This document shows, piece after piece, positions 1-7,859 of a stretch of 42,596 nt of DNA. Numbering within the stretch: the stretch's first letter is position 1; each line of letters starts with the position of its first letter. The DNA comes from Nocardia brasiliensis NBRC 14402 (GTDB lineage: Bacteria > Actinomycetota > Actinomycetes > Mycobacteriales > Mycobacteriaceae). The position numbers and the translations under genes are program-made. The DNA lies in NCBI RefSeq assembly GCF_000308475.2, contig NZ_BAFT02000052.1, positions 1-42,596 of the forward strand, written 5' to 3'. The notes beneath the pieces were generated by a model. It was not told the origin of the DNA, ran no database searches, and saw nothing but the letters and a program-made list of their open reading frames with translations.

Positions 1-1375
1 TGGAGCGTTTGCGGCTGTAACCCAGGTAGACGGCGATGCCGATGAGCACCCACACCGCGAACCGCACCCAGGTCAACCCGTCCAGCGTGGTGGCCAGCAG
101 CACGCAGCCGACGAGCGCGAGGATCGGCACGAACGGGACGAGCGGCGTGCGGAACGGCCGTTCCCGGTCGGGTTCGGCCCGCCGCAGCACCAGCACGCCG
201 ACGCACACCACGGCGAACGCCGACAGCGCGCCGATGTTCACCAGCTCGACCACGATATCGATGGGCAGCAGCCCGGCGATCGCGGCGCAGAACACGCCGA
301 GGATCAGGGTGAGCCGGACGGGAGTCGAGCGCTTGCCGGTCTGGGCGAGTCCGAAGGGCAGCAACCGATCTCGGCACATCGCGAAGCTCAGCCGCACCTG
401 TGCGTACACGATCAGCAGCAGACCCTTGGTGAGCGCGATGACCGACGCGATCACGATGACGTTGCCGATCCAGCCGATGTGCAAGCCGCTGAACGCGGTC
501 GCGATCGGCGCGCCGTTGTTCAGCGTCGCGAACGGCGCGATACCGGTGAGCACGGCGCTCACCAGCGCGTACAGCAGTGTCGCGATGAGCACCGTGCCGA
601 TGATCGCGAACGGGACGTCGCGGCGCGGATTGCGCGCCTCCTCGGCCGAGGCGGCGACCACGTCGAAGCCGAGGAACGCGAAGAAGGCGATCGCCGCGCC
701 GCCGATGATGCCGCTGAAACCGAAGGGCGCGAACGGAGTCCAGTTCTGCACGTCGATATGCGGCGCACCGACCGCGACCACCAGCACGAGCACCCCGATC
801 GTCACGCCGACCAGCGCCTTGGTGATCTTCGCGGTCAGCGACACCTCGCCGACCAGCACCGCGACGATCACGCCGATGATCAGGACCGCGGGCAGGTTCA
901 CGATGCCGCCTTCGCCCGGGCCCGCCGCGATGGCGTGTGGCACGGTGATGCCGAACATCGAATCCAGCGCCGATACCGTCGTGCCCGACCAGCCGATCGC
1001 GACGGCCGCACCGGCGATGACGAATTCGAGCAGCAGATTCCAGCCGACCAGGAACGCCGGACCTTCGCCGAGCGTGGCGTAGGTATAGGTGTAGGCGCTG
1101 CCGGACACCGGCACCATCGCGGCGAGCTCGCTGTAGCACAGCGCGACGAGCACGCAGACCGTGCCGGCCAGCACGAACGACAGCACGATGGACGGCCCGG
1201 CCTTCTCCGCCGCGGCGACGCCGGTGATCACGAAGATGCCCGCACCCACGATGGTGCCGACGCCCATCGCCGTGAGGTCGATGCGCCCGAGCCTGCGCGC
1301 CAGTTTCGGCGCTCCGTCGGTGGTCGCGGTGTCGGGGACGCGGCGGCGCCAGCGCTGAGCGGGTGCGGTGGTCAT
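1..1375 (-). CDS. APC-family amino acid permease (3' end outside window)
   Basis: Reading the minus strand from an ATG at 1375 gives an uninterrupted 458 residues running off the window edge. The start follows GGGAG a few bases upstream. Near residues 34-55 the protein has the APC signature of a first membrane helix, LTAMGVGTIVGAGIFVITG, followed by about a dozen hydrophobic segments and a conserved SEEARNPRRD loop around residue 230. This is the cationic amino acid transporter/YfnA branch of the APC superfamily, which imports amino acids across the inner membrane with protons. The length so far (about 458) is close to the usual 470-500, so little is missing. The substrate cannot be read from sequence. 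It stands alone, 138 bp from the end of ssuD on the same strand, so transcription from the ssu operon into it is possible. Confidence 0.9.
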   Translation of the reverse strand, partial: MTTAPAQRWRRRVPDTATTDGAPKLARRLGRIDLTAMGVGTIVGAGIFVITGVAAAEKAGPSIVLSFVLAGTVCVLVALCYSELAAMVPVSGSAYTYTYATLGEGPAFLVGWNLLLEFVIAGAAVAIGWSGTTVSALDSMFGITVPHAIAAGPGEGGIVNLPAVLIIGVIVAVLVGEVSLTAKITKALVGVTIGVLVLVVAVGAPHIDVQNWTPFAPFGFSGIIGGAAIAFFAFLGFDVVAASAEEARNPRRDVPFAIIGTVLIATLLYALVSAVLTGIAPFATLNNGAPIATAFSGLHIGWIGNVIVIASVIALTKGLLLIVYAQVRLSFAMCRDRLLPFGLAQTGKRSTPVRLTLILGVFCAAIAGLLPIDIVVELVNIGALSAFAVVCVGVLVLRRAEPDRERPFRTPLVPFVPILALVGCVLLATTLDGLTWVRFAVWVLIGIAVYLGYSRKRS

Positions 1376-1513
1376 GACTCCCTTATGAGCTCGTCCAGCG
1401 GTCCCGCTGGTGCGCCGGACCGAAGGCCATTCTCATCGAAGTCAGTCAGTGATCGTTAACTGGGGATCCCCAGCCGATCTCGTGCACCTCGTTTTGCCTG
1501 CGACTTTGTCAGG

Positions 1514-2659
1514 TCAGCTGCTCGACGACGCCGCGAACGGCGTGGCGGCACGCGGCGCGGCCGGACGCGACGGATGCCGCCACAGTCCCTTGCGCTCCAA
1601 GATGGGCAGCACCCCTTCGCCGAACCAGTACGCCTCTTCCAGGTGCGGGTAACCGGACAGGATGAAGTGGCTGATGCCCAGCTTCGAGTACTCGATCAGG
1701 CGCTCGGCCACCTCGGCGTGCGAGCCGACCAGCGCGGTGCCCGCGCCGCCGCGCACCAGCCCGACACCGGCCCACAGGTTGGGCGCGATCTCGAGCCGGT
1801 CGGTGCTGCCGCCGTGCAGTTCGGACATCCGCCGCTGGCCTTCGGACTCGCTGCGCGCCAGGCTGGCCTGCACGCGTTCGATATCGGCGGGATCGATGCC
1901 CTGCAGCAGCCGATCGGCTTCAGCCCAGGCCAATTCGGACGTGTCGCGGCTGATCACGTGGATGCGCAGGCCGTAGTCGAGCACCCGGCCCTCGTCGACG
2001 GCGAGGCGGCGGATCCATTCCAGCTTCCGGCTGACCGCGAGCAGCGGTTCGCCCCAGGTGAGGTAGGTGTCGGCGTAGCGGGCCGCGACCGGCCCGGCGG
2101 GCGCGGAGGAACCGCCGAAGAACACCGGCGGGATCGGATCGGGCCGGTTGCTCAGTAGCGCGTCCCGGACCTGCACGTGTGCACCGTCGAACGAGATCGG
2201 TTCCTGCGAGGTCCACAGCTCGCGGACGACGTGCAGGAATTCGCCGGTGCGCGCGTAACGCTGTTCCTTGTCCAGGAAGTCGCCGTAGGCCTGCTGCTCG
2301 TGCGGTTCGCCGCCGGTCACCACGTTCAGCAGCAGCCTGCCCTGCGAGTGCCGCTGGAAGGTGCCCGCCATCTGCGCGGCCAGCGTGGGGCTGACCAGGC
2401 CGGGCCGGAACGCGACCAGGAACTTCAGCGTCTCGGTGGTGTCGACCATCATCGCCGTGGTGAGCCAGGCGTCCTCGCACCAGGCGCCGGTCGGGGTGAG
2501 CACCGCCTCGAATCCGTTGTGCTCGGCGGCCGCGCCGATCTGATTCAGGTAGCGCAGCGTCGCCGGACGATCGCCGGACATGAAGGTGCCGTGCCCGCCC
2601 GCGACCAGGCCGCGGGAATCACCGTAGGTGGGCAGGAACCAGTGGAACGACAAAGTCAT
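1514..2659 (-). CDS. ssuD: FMNH2-dependent alkanesulfonate monooxygenase SsuD
   Basis: The 381-residue protein matches the SsuD branch of the bacterial luciferase-like monooxygenases along its whole length. Recognisable blocks include SFHWFLPTYGDS at the N-terminus, TGAWCEDAWL, NVVTGGEP, TYLTWGEP, PNLWAGVGLVRGGAGTALVG and SGYPHLEEAYWFGEG. The family uses FMNH2 from a separate reductase plus oxygen to cleave alkanesulfonates to aldehyde and sulfite, supplying sulfur in the cytoplasm. I start at ATG 2659 because GAGGAG sits about nine bases before it; a TTG nine bases upstream touches that ribosome site and is unlikely. It is the last gene of the ssuCBAD operon, 13 bp after ssuA. No flavin reductase (ssuE) is present in the window. 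The C-terminus ends in an Ala/Ser-rich tail. Confidence 0.95.
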   Translation of the reverse strand: MTLSFHWFLPTYGDSRGLVAGGHGTFMSGDRPATLRYLNQIGAAAEHNGFEAVLTPTGAWCEDAWLTTAMMVDTTETLKFLVAFRPGLVSPTLAAQMAGTFQRHSQGRLLLNVVTGGEPHEQQAYGDFLDKEQRYARTGEFLHVVRELWTSQEPISFDGAHVQVRDALLSNRPDPIPPVFFGGSSAPAGPVAARYADTYLTWGEPLLAVSRKLEWIRRLAVDEGRVLDYGLRIHVISRDTSELAWAEADRLLQGIDPADIERVQASLARSESEGQRRMSELHGGSTDRLEIAPNLWAGVGLVRGGAGTALVGSHAEVAERLIEYSKLGISHFILSGYPHLEEAYWFGEGVLPILERKGLWRHPSRPAAPRAATPFAASSSS

Positions 2660-2672
2660 GGGAGCCAACTCC

Positions 2673-3677
2673 TCAGGCAGCGGGGAACAGGTCGTTGAAA
2701 CGGGTGTCGATGTAGTCGGCCATGGTGACCTTGCGGGGGATGAGCCCCGCCTCGGCGAACGCGTCGGCCACGCTCTGCTCGGCCGCGATGGCGCGGGCGT
2801 CGAGCTGATGGTCGAGGTAGCGCCCGCGTCTGACCACGGTGAGGATCACGTCATAGGGCAGGCCGGTGAGTTCGGCGTAGGTTTTCGCCCACTGCTCGGG
2901 GTGCTCGTTCACCCACGTGTGCGCGCGGCCGATGCGGCCGAGCAGATCACGCAGCGCGGCGGCGGTTCCCTTGCGGTCCAGCGCCTCGGCCCCGGCCACG
3001 TAGAAGGCGTCGCCGGGGATGTATCCGTTGCCGTCCACCAGGATTCGCGCGTTCGACTGCTGTTCGGCCTGCGCCGTGTACGGGTCCCAGATCGCCCAGG
3101 CGTCGACCCGGCCGGTGGACAGCGCGGCCAGCGCGTCCGGTGGCTGCAGGTACTGCGGCTCGATCTGATCCCACTTGATCCCCGCTTTGTTCAGCACGGT
3201 GAGCAGATGATGGTGCGCCGAGCTGCCCTTGGTGACGGCGATCTTTTTGCCGCGCAGGTCTTCCGGCGTGCGCACCGGGGAATCCTTGGGCACGACGATG
3301 CCCTGACCGTCCTTACCGGACTGATAGGCGCTGACGATCTTGATCGCCGACTTGGCGGCCGCTGCGAACACCGGCGGCGAGTTGCCGACGCCGCCGAAAT
3401 CGACTGCGCCGGAATTGATCGCCTCCAACATCGGCGGTCCGGCCTGGTACTGCGACCACTCGATCTGGTACGGCGTCTTGTCCAGCTCGCCCGCGGCGGT
3501 GAGCAGCGCCTGCAGGCCGGTGCCCTTCTGGTCGCCGAGGTGCAGCGTCACTTTGGCCAGGTCTACTGAACCGTCCGGGCGGACCGCCGCGTCGTCGGCC
3601 TTGTCGGACCCGCAGGCGGTGCCGACCGCCACGACCAGTGCGAGAGTCGTTGCGAGCAGCAGCCTTCTGGCTTTCAT
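2673..3677 (-). CDS. ssuA: Aliphatic sulfonate ABC transporter, substrate-binding lipoprotein SsuA
   Basis: The 334-residue protein starts with a lipoprotein signal: Lys/Arg residues, a hydrophobic stretch and a lipobox ending in Cys22 (VGTAC). The body is a periplasmic-binding fold of the SsuA/TauA/NrtA class, with FGGVGNSPPVFAAA, a KGSSAHHHL stretch and GRVDAWAIWDPY. It should be tethered outside the membrane and deliver sulfonates to SsuC. The ATG at 3677 overlaps the ssuB stop by four bases (ATGA) and has GGAAGG upstream. Much longer open frame continues upstream but is a shadow of ssuB. Taurine or another sulfur compound could be the actual ligand; the neighbouring SsuD argues for alkanesulfonates. 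Confidence 0.93.
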   Translation of the reverse strand: MKARRLLLATTLALVVAVGTACGSDKADDAAVRPDGSVDLAKVTLHLGDQKGTGLQALLTAAGELDKTPYQIEWSQYQAGPPMLEAINSGAVDFGGVGNSPPVFAAAAKSAIKIVSAYQSGKDGQGIVVPKDSPVRTPEDLRGKKIAVTKGSSAHHHLLTVLNKAGIKWDQIEPQYLQPPDALAALSTGRVDAWAIWDPYTAQAEQQSNARILVDGNGYIPGDAFYVAGAEALDRKGTAAALRDLLGRIGRAHTWVNEHPEQWAKTYAELTGLPYDVILTVVRRGRYLDHQLDARAIAAEQSVADAFAEAGLIPRKVTMADYIDTRFNDLFPAA

Positions 3678-4447
3678 TCGGTTCCTTCCGGTGCCACGCC
3701 GAGTTCGGCGAGCAAGGTGTTGCGCAGGGCGAGCAGTTGGGGGTGTTCGCTGCGGCGCGGGCGCGGCAGCTCGATGCGGGACTCGTGGGCGATCCGGCCG
3801 TCGCCGAGCACCAGCACCCGGTCGGCCAGCCGCAACGCCTCCTCGACGTCGTGGGTGACCAGCAGGACGCCGGGTTTGCGGCGCTGCCACAAATCGATGA
3901 CGAGCCGGTGGATGGTGATCCGGGTGAGGGCGTCCAGGGCGCTGAAGGGTTCGTCGAGCAGCAGCAGCTCCGGCTCGCGCACCAGGGCGCGCGCCAGGCT
4001 GACACGTTGCGCCTCGCCGCCGGAGAGGGTGAGCGGCCACGCCTGCGCCCGTTCGGCCAGGCCGACCTCGGCCAGGGCGGCCCGCGCCGCCTGTTTCGGA
4101 TCCGCTCGGCGCAGACCGAGATACACGTTGGCCAGCACGCGCTTCCACGGGACCAGGCGCGGTTCCTGGAAGGCGACGGCGATCGTGCCCCGCGTGCGCA
4201 ACTCACCCTGCACCTCCTGGTCGAGACCCGCGAGGGCGCGCAGCAGGGTGGACTTGCCCGAACCGCTGCGGCCGAGCAGTGCGACGAACTCACCAGGGGC
4301 GATATCGAGATCGAGGCCGTCGAGCACGCGCCGCCCGTCGAAATCCCGGACGAGGCCCCGAATCTGGGCGACGGGCGCCGTATCGGTGGCGGAAGTGGTT
4401 TCCAGCCTTGGTGTTTCGGGCGTGATGACCCGTTCGTCGGTGATCAC
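3674..4447 (-). CDS. ssuB: Aliphatic sulfonate ABC transporter, ATP-binding protein SsuB
   Basis: The 257-residue protein is a complete ABC ATPase. Walker A is GRSGSGKST (59-67), the Q-loop is FQEPRLVPW (about 93-101), the signature is LSGGE (141-145), Walker B is LLLLDEP (161-167) and the switch His is His199 in VTHD. The FQEPRLVPW motif is typical of the SsuB/TauB/NrtD class. It energises sulfonate import through SsuC at the inner face of the membrane. The start chosen is GTG 4447, which overlaps the ssuC stop (GTGA); an in-frame extension to 4870 only mirrors ssuC. It overlaps ssuA by four bases, so ssuC, ssuB and ssuA are probably translationally coupled. Confidence 0.93.
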   Translation of the reverse strand: MITDERVITPETPRLETTSATDTAPVAQIRGLVRDFDGRRVLDGLDLDIAPGEFVALLGRSGSGKSTLLRALAGLDQEVQGELRTRGTIAVAFQEPRLVPWKRVLANVYLGLRRADPKQAARAALAEVGLAERAQAWPLTLSGGEAQRVSLARALVREPELLLLDEPFSALDALTRITIHRLVIDLWQRRKPGVLLVTHDVEEALRLADRVLVLGDGRIAHESRIELPRPRRSEHPQLLALRNTLLAELGVAPEGTE

Positions 4448-5262
4448 TGCCCCAGGAACCCGCGCCGCCATGCCAACGCCTTCCGCTCGATCAATCGGAC
4501 CAGCGCGTCGGTCAGCAGACCGAGCACGCAGTACACCAGCAGGCCGACGACGATCACGTCGGTCCGCAGGAATTCGCGGGCGTCGTTGATCAGAAAGCCG
4601 AGGCCCGCGTCGGCGTTCACCTGTTCGGCCACGATCAGCGCCAGCCACGCGACGCCGAGGGACTGCCGCAGGCCGACGAGCGTCTGCGGCAGTGCGCCCG
4701 GCGCGACGATGTGCCCGAGCAGTGCGAGGCGGCCGAGTTGCTGCACCCGGGCGAGCTCGGCGAGTTTGCCGTCCACGCCGCGGATACCGGCGAAGGTGTT
4801 GAGATACAACGGGATCGCCGCGCCGAACGCGACCAGCACCACCTTGGGCAGCTCGCCGATGCCGAACCACAGGATGAGCAGCGGGATCAATCCGTAGAAC
4901 GGCACCGTGCGCAGCATCTGCATCAGCGGGTCGACCACGTACTCACCGATCGTGCTCAGCCCGGCCAGCACGGCGAGGCCGATGCCGAACACCGCGCCGA
5001 TGGCGAACCCGGTCGCCGCGCGGCCGAGCGATACCGCGATCGCCTCCTGGAGGGTGCCTTGTCCGAGCAACTCGCCCGCGGTGTGCAGGATCGTTATCGG
5101 GGAGGCGAGCAGTCGTTCCGGCAGCACGCCGGTGGCGCTGGCGAGCTGCCAGGCGAGCACCAGGACGAGCGGGCTCACCACCCGTAGCCAGGACTTGCGC
5201 GGCCGCCACCGAGCGGCCGACCGAACCCGAATCGGTGTCGGCTCCAAGACAATTGATGACAC
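4444..5262 (-). CDS. ssuC: Aliphatic sulfonate ABC transporter, permease SsuC
   Basis: The protein of about 272 residues has six hydrophobic segments and the BPD_transp_1 pattern of the SsuC/TauC class. This includes LRTVPFYGLIPLLILWFGIGELPK and the EAA-type loop APGALPQTLVGLRQSLGVAWLALIVAE. It forms the membrane channel for sulfonate uptake with SsuB. The GTG at 5262 has GAGGTG four to five bases upstream and precedes a short basic N-terminus; a GTG at 5301 in the same frame would add 13 residues and cannot be excluded. It is the first gene of the operon, so the promoter should lie in 5263-5503, shared with the divergent monooxygenase gene. Confidence 0.92.
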   Translation of the reverse strand: MSSIVLEPTPIRVRSAARWRPRKSWLRVVSPLVLVLAWQLASATGVLPERLLASPITILHTAGELLGQGTLQEAIAVSLGRAATGFAIGAVFGIGLAVLAGLSTIGEYVVDPLMQMLRTVPFYGLIPLLILWFGIGELPKVVLVAFGAAIPLYLNTFAGIRGVDGKLAELARVQQLGRLALLGHIVAPGALPQTLVGLRQSLGVAWLALIVAEQVNADAGLGFLINDAREFLRTDVIVVGLLVYCVLGLLTDALVRLIERKALAWRRGFLGQ

Positions 5263-5358
5263 GCGACACCTCGGGTAGGGGACAGGACCCGCGGTGCGCA
5301 CCAGGGCGCGCCGCAGTCATCCATGCTGAGCGCCCGGCGCCGCGGCGTCATCGTTTGT

Positions 5359-5445
5359 AACCAGCCAGGTTTTAATTGCGGCGTCGTCCGGCAGCAGCGA
5401 TTCGGCAACCCGACTAGACGTAACTGTCGATAACACGTAACCTGG
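5359..5445. promoter_or_regulatory. Candidate operator region between ssuC and the monooxygenase
   Basis: This stretch lies in the 241-bp gap between divergent genes. AACC, five bases and GGTT form a small inverted repeat at 5359-5371. ACGTAAC occurs twice as direct repeats at 5418-5424 and 5435-5441, 17 bp apart and therefore not far from two helical turns. GTAACC recurs in both places. These may be binding sites of a repressor or a sulfur regulator, but no known consensus is recognised and the elements are short. Confidence 0.22.
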
Positions 5446-5503
5446 CGTCAACTCTGGGCGAAGGTGACCAGAGCTCGACCGACCAGACGAAACGAGTTCC
5501 CCA

Positions 5504-7009
5504 ATGACGCGGCATGTCGACGTACTGATCATCGGTGCCGGGCTTTCCGGAATCGGTATGGCCTGCCACCTGACGCGCGAGCAGACCGGACGCAGCTACG
5601 CGATCCTGGAGCGCCGCGCCGCCATCGGTGGCACCTGGGATCTGTTCAAGTACCCGGGCATCCGCTCCGATTCGGACATGTACACCTTCGGCTACGGCTT
5701 CCGCCCGTGGAACGGCACCAAGGTGCTGGCCGACGGTCCGCACATCCGGCAGTACGTCGAGGACACCGCGCGGGAATACGGCGTCACCGAGCACATCCAC
5801 TTCGGTCGCAAGGTGACCACGGCCCGCTGGTCCAGCGAGACCGAGACCTGGACGGTCGAGGCGCTCGACGAGCAGACCGGCGCGGTCGAGACATTCACCA
5901 GCAACTTCCTCGCCGGGTGCACCGGGTACTACGACTACGACAACGGCTACCGCCCCGAGTTCCCCGGTGAGGCGGACTTCGGCGGGCAGATCGTGCACCC
6001 GCAGCACTGGCCCGAGGATCTGGACTATCGCGGCAAGCGGGTCGTGGTGATCGGCAGTGGCGCGACCGCGATCACCCTGATCCCCGCGATGAGCGGCGAC
6101 GCCGCGCACGTCATCATGCTGCAGCGCTCGCCGACCTACATCACCACGCTGCCCGCCAACGATCCGGTCGCGGTCGGCATGAAGTTGGCGAAGGTGCCGG
6201 AGAAGGTGGCGTATCGGATCGGCCGGGCGCGCAATATCGCCTTGCAGCGCGCCAGTTTCCAGCTCTCGCGCACCAATCCCGCGGCCTCGCGCCGGGTGCT
6301 GCTCGCCGCGGTGCGTGCCCAGATCGGCAACAAGATCGACATGCGGCATTTCACGCCGTCCTACGATCCGTGGGATCAGCGGCTGTGCGTGGTGCCGAAC
6401 GGCGACCTGTTCCGGGTGCTGCGCAGTGGGAAGGCGTCCATCGTCACCGACCGCATCGAGACCTTCACCGAGAACGGCATCCGGCTCGCGTCGGGCGAGG
6501 AACTGCCCGCCGATATCGTGATCAGCGCGACCGGCCTGCGGGTGCAGATGCTCGGCGGGGCGACCCTCGAGGTCGACGGCGAGCCCGTCGTCACCCGGGA
6601 CCGCGTCGTCTACAAGGGCGCGATGCTCAGCGGCGTTCCCAACGCGATCATGGTGCTCGGCTACACCAACGCCTCGTGGACCCTGAAGGCCGATCTCACC
6701 GCCGAGTATTTCTGCCGGACGCTCAACCACATGCGTGACCACGGTTTCACCCGGGTGGAAGCGATCGCCGAGGAATCCGACCGTTCCTCCGATTCCGTCA
6801 TGGGCGGCGCGCTCACCTCGGGTTACATCCAGCGCGGCGACGCCGTCATGCCCCGGCAGGGCACCCACGGCCCCTGGCAGGTCATCAACAACTACTTCCG
6901 GGACCGCAAAATGCTCCGCAAGTCCCCCTTGGACGACGGTGTCCTCACCTTCACCCGCTCCCCGCACACCGCCGAAGCGCGCCCCTTGGAAACCAGCCGG
7001 ACCGCATAG
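5504..7009 (+). CDS. EthA-like flavin-containing Baeyer-Villiger monooxygenase
   Basis: The 501-residue protein aligns by eye with mycobacterial EthA over its full length. It has the FAD-binding GAGLSG (11-16), the block GGTWDLFKYPGIRSDSDMYT (42-61), the Baeyer-Villiger fingerprint FxGxxxHxxxW as F159-W169 followed by PEDLDY, the NADPH-binding GSGATA (184-189), DQRLCVVPNGDLFR and GYTNASWTLKADL. The family uses NADPH and oxygen to turn ketones into esters and to oxidise sulfur atoms; EthA activates thioamide drugs such as ethionamide. The natural substrate here is unknown. The ATG at 5504 is preceded by a long ssu-facing gap. No TetR-type EthR is divergently placed as in Mycobacterium; instead the ssu operon is divergent. 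A hairpin follows the stop. Confidence 0.88.
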   Translation: MTRHVDVLIIGAGLSGIGMACHLTREQTGRSYAILERRAAIGGTWDLFKYPGIRSDSDMYTFGYGFRPWNGTKVLADGPHIRQYVEDTAREYGVTEHIHFGRKVTTARWSSETETWTVEALDEQTGAVETFTSNFLAGCTGYYDYDNGYRPEFPGEADFGGQIVHPQHWPEDLDYRGKRVVVIGSGATAITLIPAMSGDAAHVIMLQRSPTYITTLPANDPVAVGMKLAKVPEKVAYRIGRARNIALQRASFQLSRTNPAASRRVLLAAVRAQIGNKIDMRHFTPSYDPWDQRLCVVPNGDLFRVLRSGKASIVTDRIETFTENGIRLASGEELPADIVISATGLRVQMLGGATLEVDGEPVVTRDRVVYKGAMLSGVPNAIMVLGYTNASWTLKADLTAEYFCRTLNHMRDHGFTRVEAIAEESDRSSDSVMGGALTSGYIQRGDAVMPRQGTHGPWQVINNYFRDRKMLRKSPLDDGVLTFTRSPHTAEARPLETSRTA

Positions 7010-7020
7010 GCTCACCACCC

Positions 7021-7055
7021 GTCCCCGGACCCGCCCTCGAGCCGAGTCCGGGGAC
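7021..7055 (+). terminator. Hairpin after the monooxygenase gene
   Basis: GTCCCCGGAC at 7021-7030 is perfectly complementary to GTCCGGGGAC at 7046-7055 across a 15-base loop, 11 bases after the stop codon. There is no T-run, as is usual for high-GC actinobacterial terminators. Confidence 0.5.
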
Positions 7056-7227
7056 GCGCTCGTTCTGCGCCGTCGATCCGCACGCAGCGGCGTACCGAGT
7101 AGCCGCCCTCGTCCTGTGGTCTTGGGGGCCGAGCACTGCGTGGGTGCGGGGCCGTAGCGTCAGGGCTGAGCGTTCTGTACCGGTTGTTCGTCCCTGGATA
7201 GCGCCGATACGGCGTATATTGCGGCCG

Positions 7228-7731
7228 GTGGATACGCCGGGCACGCCTGATCCCTTTCATCCGGCCGAATCGCACCCGGGATCTCGGGAGGACGACGCGG
7301 TTCGTCGCCTCGAACACGTCGGTCGTGCGGCATTGCGTCGCGCAGACGGCGGGGCCGGTGGCCGAGAGTTCTACGCCGACGTCGCACTGTGGACGACGGT
7401 CGGGGTGGGTCTATGCGTCGGGGAGATGGCAGACGTCCACCTGGTGCGTTGGCAGGCGTTCTTGATCTCCGCGCTGCTGATCACCGTGGCGGCCCTTGGG
7501 ATGGTGCTGTTTCTCGACCGGTTACCCCGCCGATCGATGGGTTCGACGCGGAGAATGCTTGCGATCGGATCGGTGTTCGTCGGCTGGTTCTTCTTTCTCG
7601 GTGAACTGCTCGATGTCACGCTTCTTCGTTGGCAGGCGTTTCTCGCTGCCTTGGTGATAATCGCCGTGACCGGAGCCATCGTCGGTGAGTTCGTCGCGTA
7701 TCGGCAACGTACACAACGCCCTCGGCAATAG
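7228..7731 (+). CDS. Small integral membrane protein with internal repeat, unknown function
   Basis: From GTG 7228 the product is 167 residues: a charged 50-residue N-terminal segment, then four predicted membrane helices. The helices fall into two similar halves. GEMADVHLVRWQAFLISALLI is echoed by GELLDVTLLRWQAFLAALVII, so the region looks like a tandem duplication of a two-helix unit with a shared G-E-x-x-D-V-x-L-x-R-W-Q-A-F-L core. I do not recognise the family. The start is uncertain: a -10-like TATATT at 7215-7220 just upstream suggests a leaderless transcript beginning at or near the GTG, but an in-frame extension to 7144 is open. It is not obviously in an operon with the carboxylase 128 bp downstream. 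Confidence 0.6.
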   Translation: MDTPGTPDPFHPAESHPGSREDDAVRRLEHVGRAALRRADGGAGGREFYADVALWTTVGVGLCVGEMADVHLVRWQAFLISALLITVAALGMVLFLDRLPRRSMGSTRRMLAIGSVFVGWFFFLGELLDVTLLRWQAFLAALVIIAVTGAIVGEFVAYRQRTQRPRQ

Positions 7732-7859
7732 TCGGCATCCGGGTGGGGCGGCGGGCTCGGCGTCCTCCGGGCGGCGACGGTCGAGGAGCTGGGAGAAGCT
7801 CGAGCGCCGCTGAGCGGGCGCGAACCTACCGGCCGGTGGGGATCGGGGAGACTGGCGGG

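Noticed and set aside
36..1459. Open frames on the plus strand over the permease
   Set aside because: They are Thr/Pro- or Arg-rich mirror frames. The minus strand gives a clear APC permease with membrane helices and a ribosome site.
2673..4148. Long N-terminal extension of SsuA
   Set aside because: The extra residues are an Arg/Pro/Ala-rich mirror of ssuB; a proper lipoprotein signal starts at ATG 3677.
5250..5280. SigF-type promoter toward the monooxygenase (GGGTAG near 5273)
   Set aside because: The four bases at the correct -35 distance are TGAT, not G-N-N-T, and the site lies over 200 bp from the gene inside the ssuC start region.
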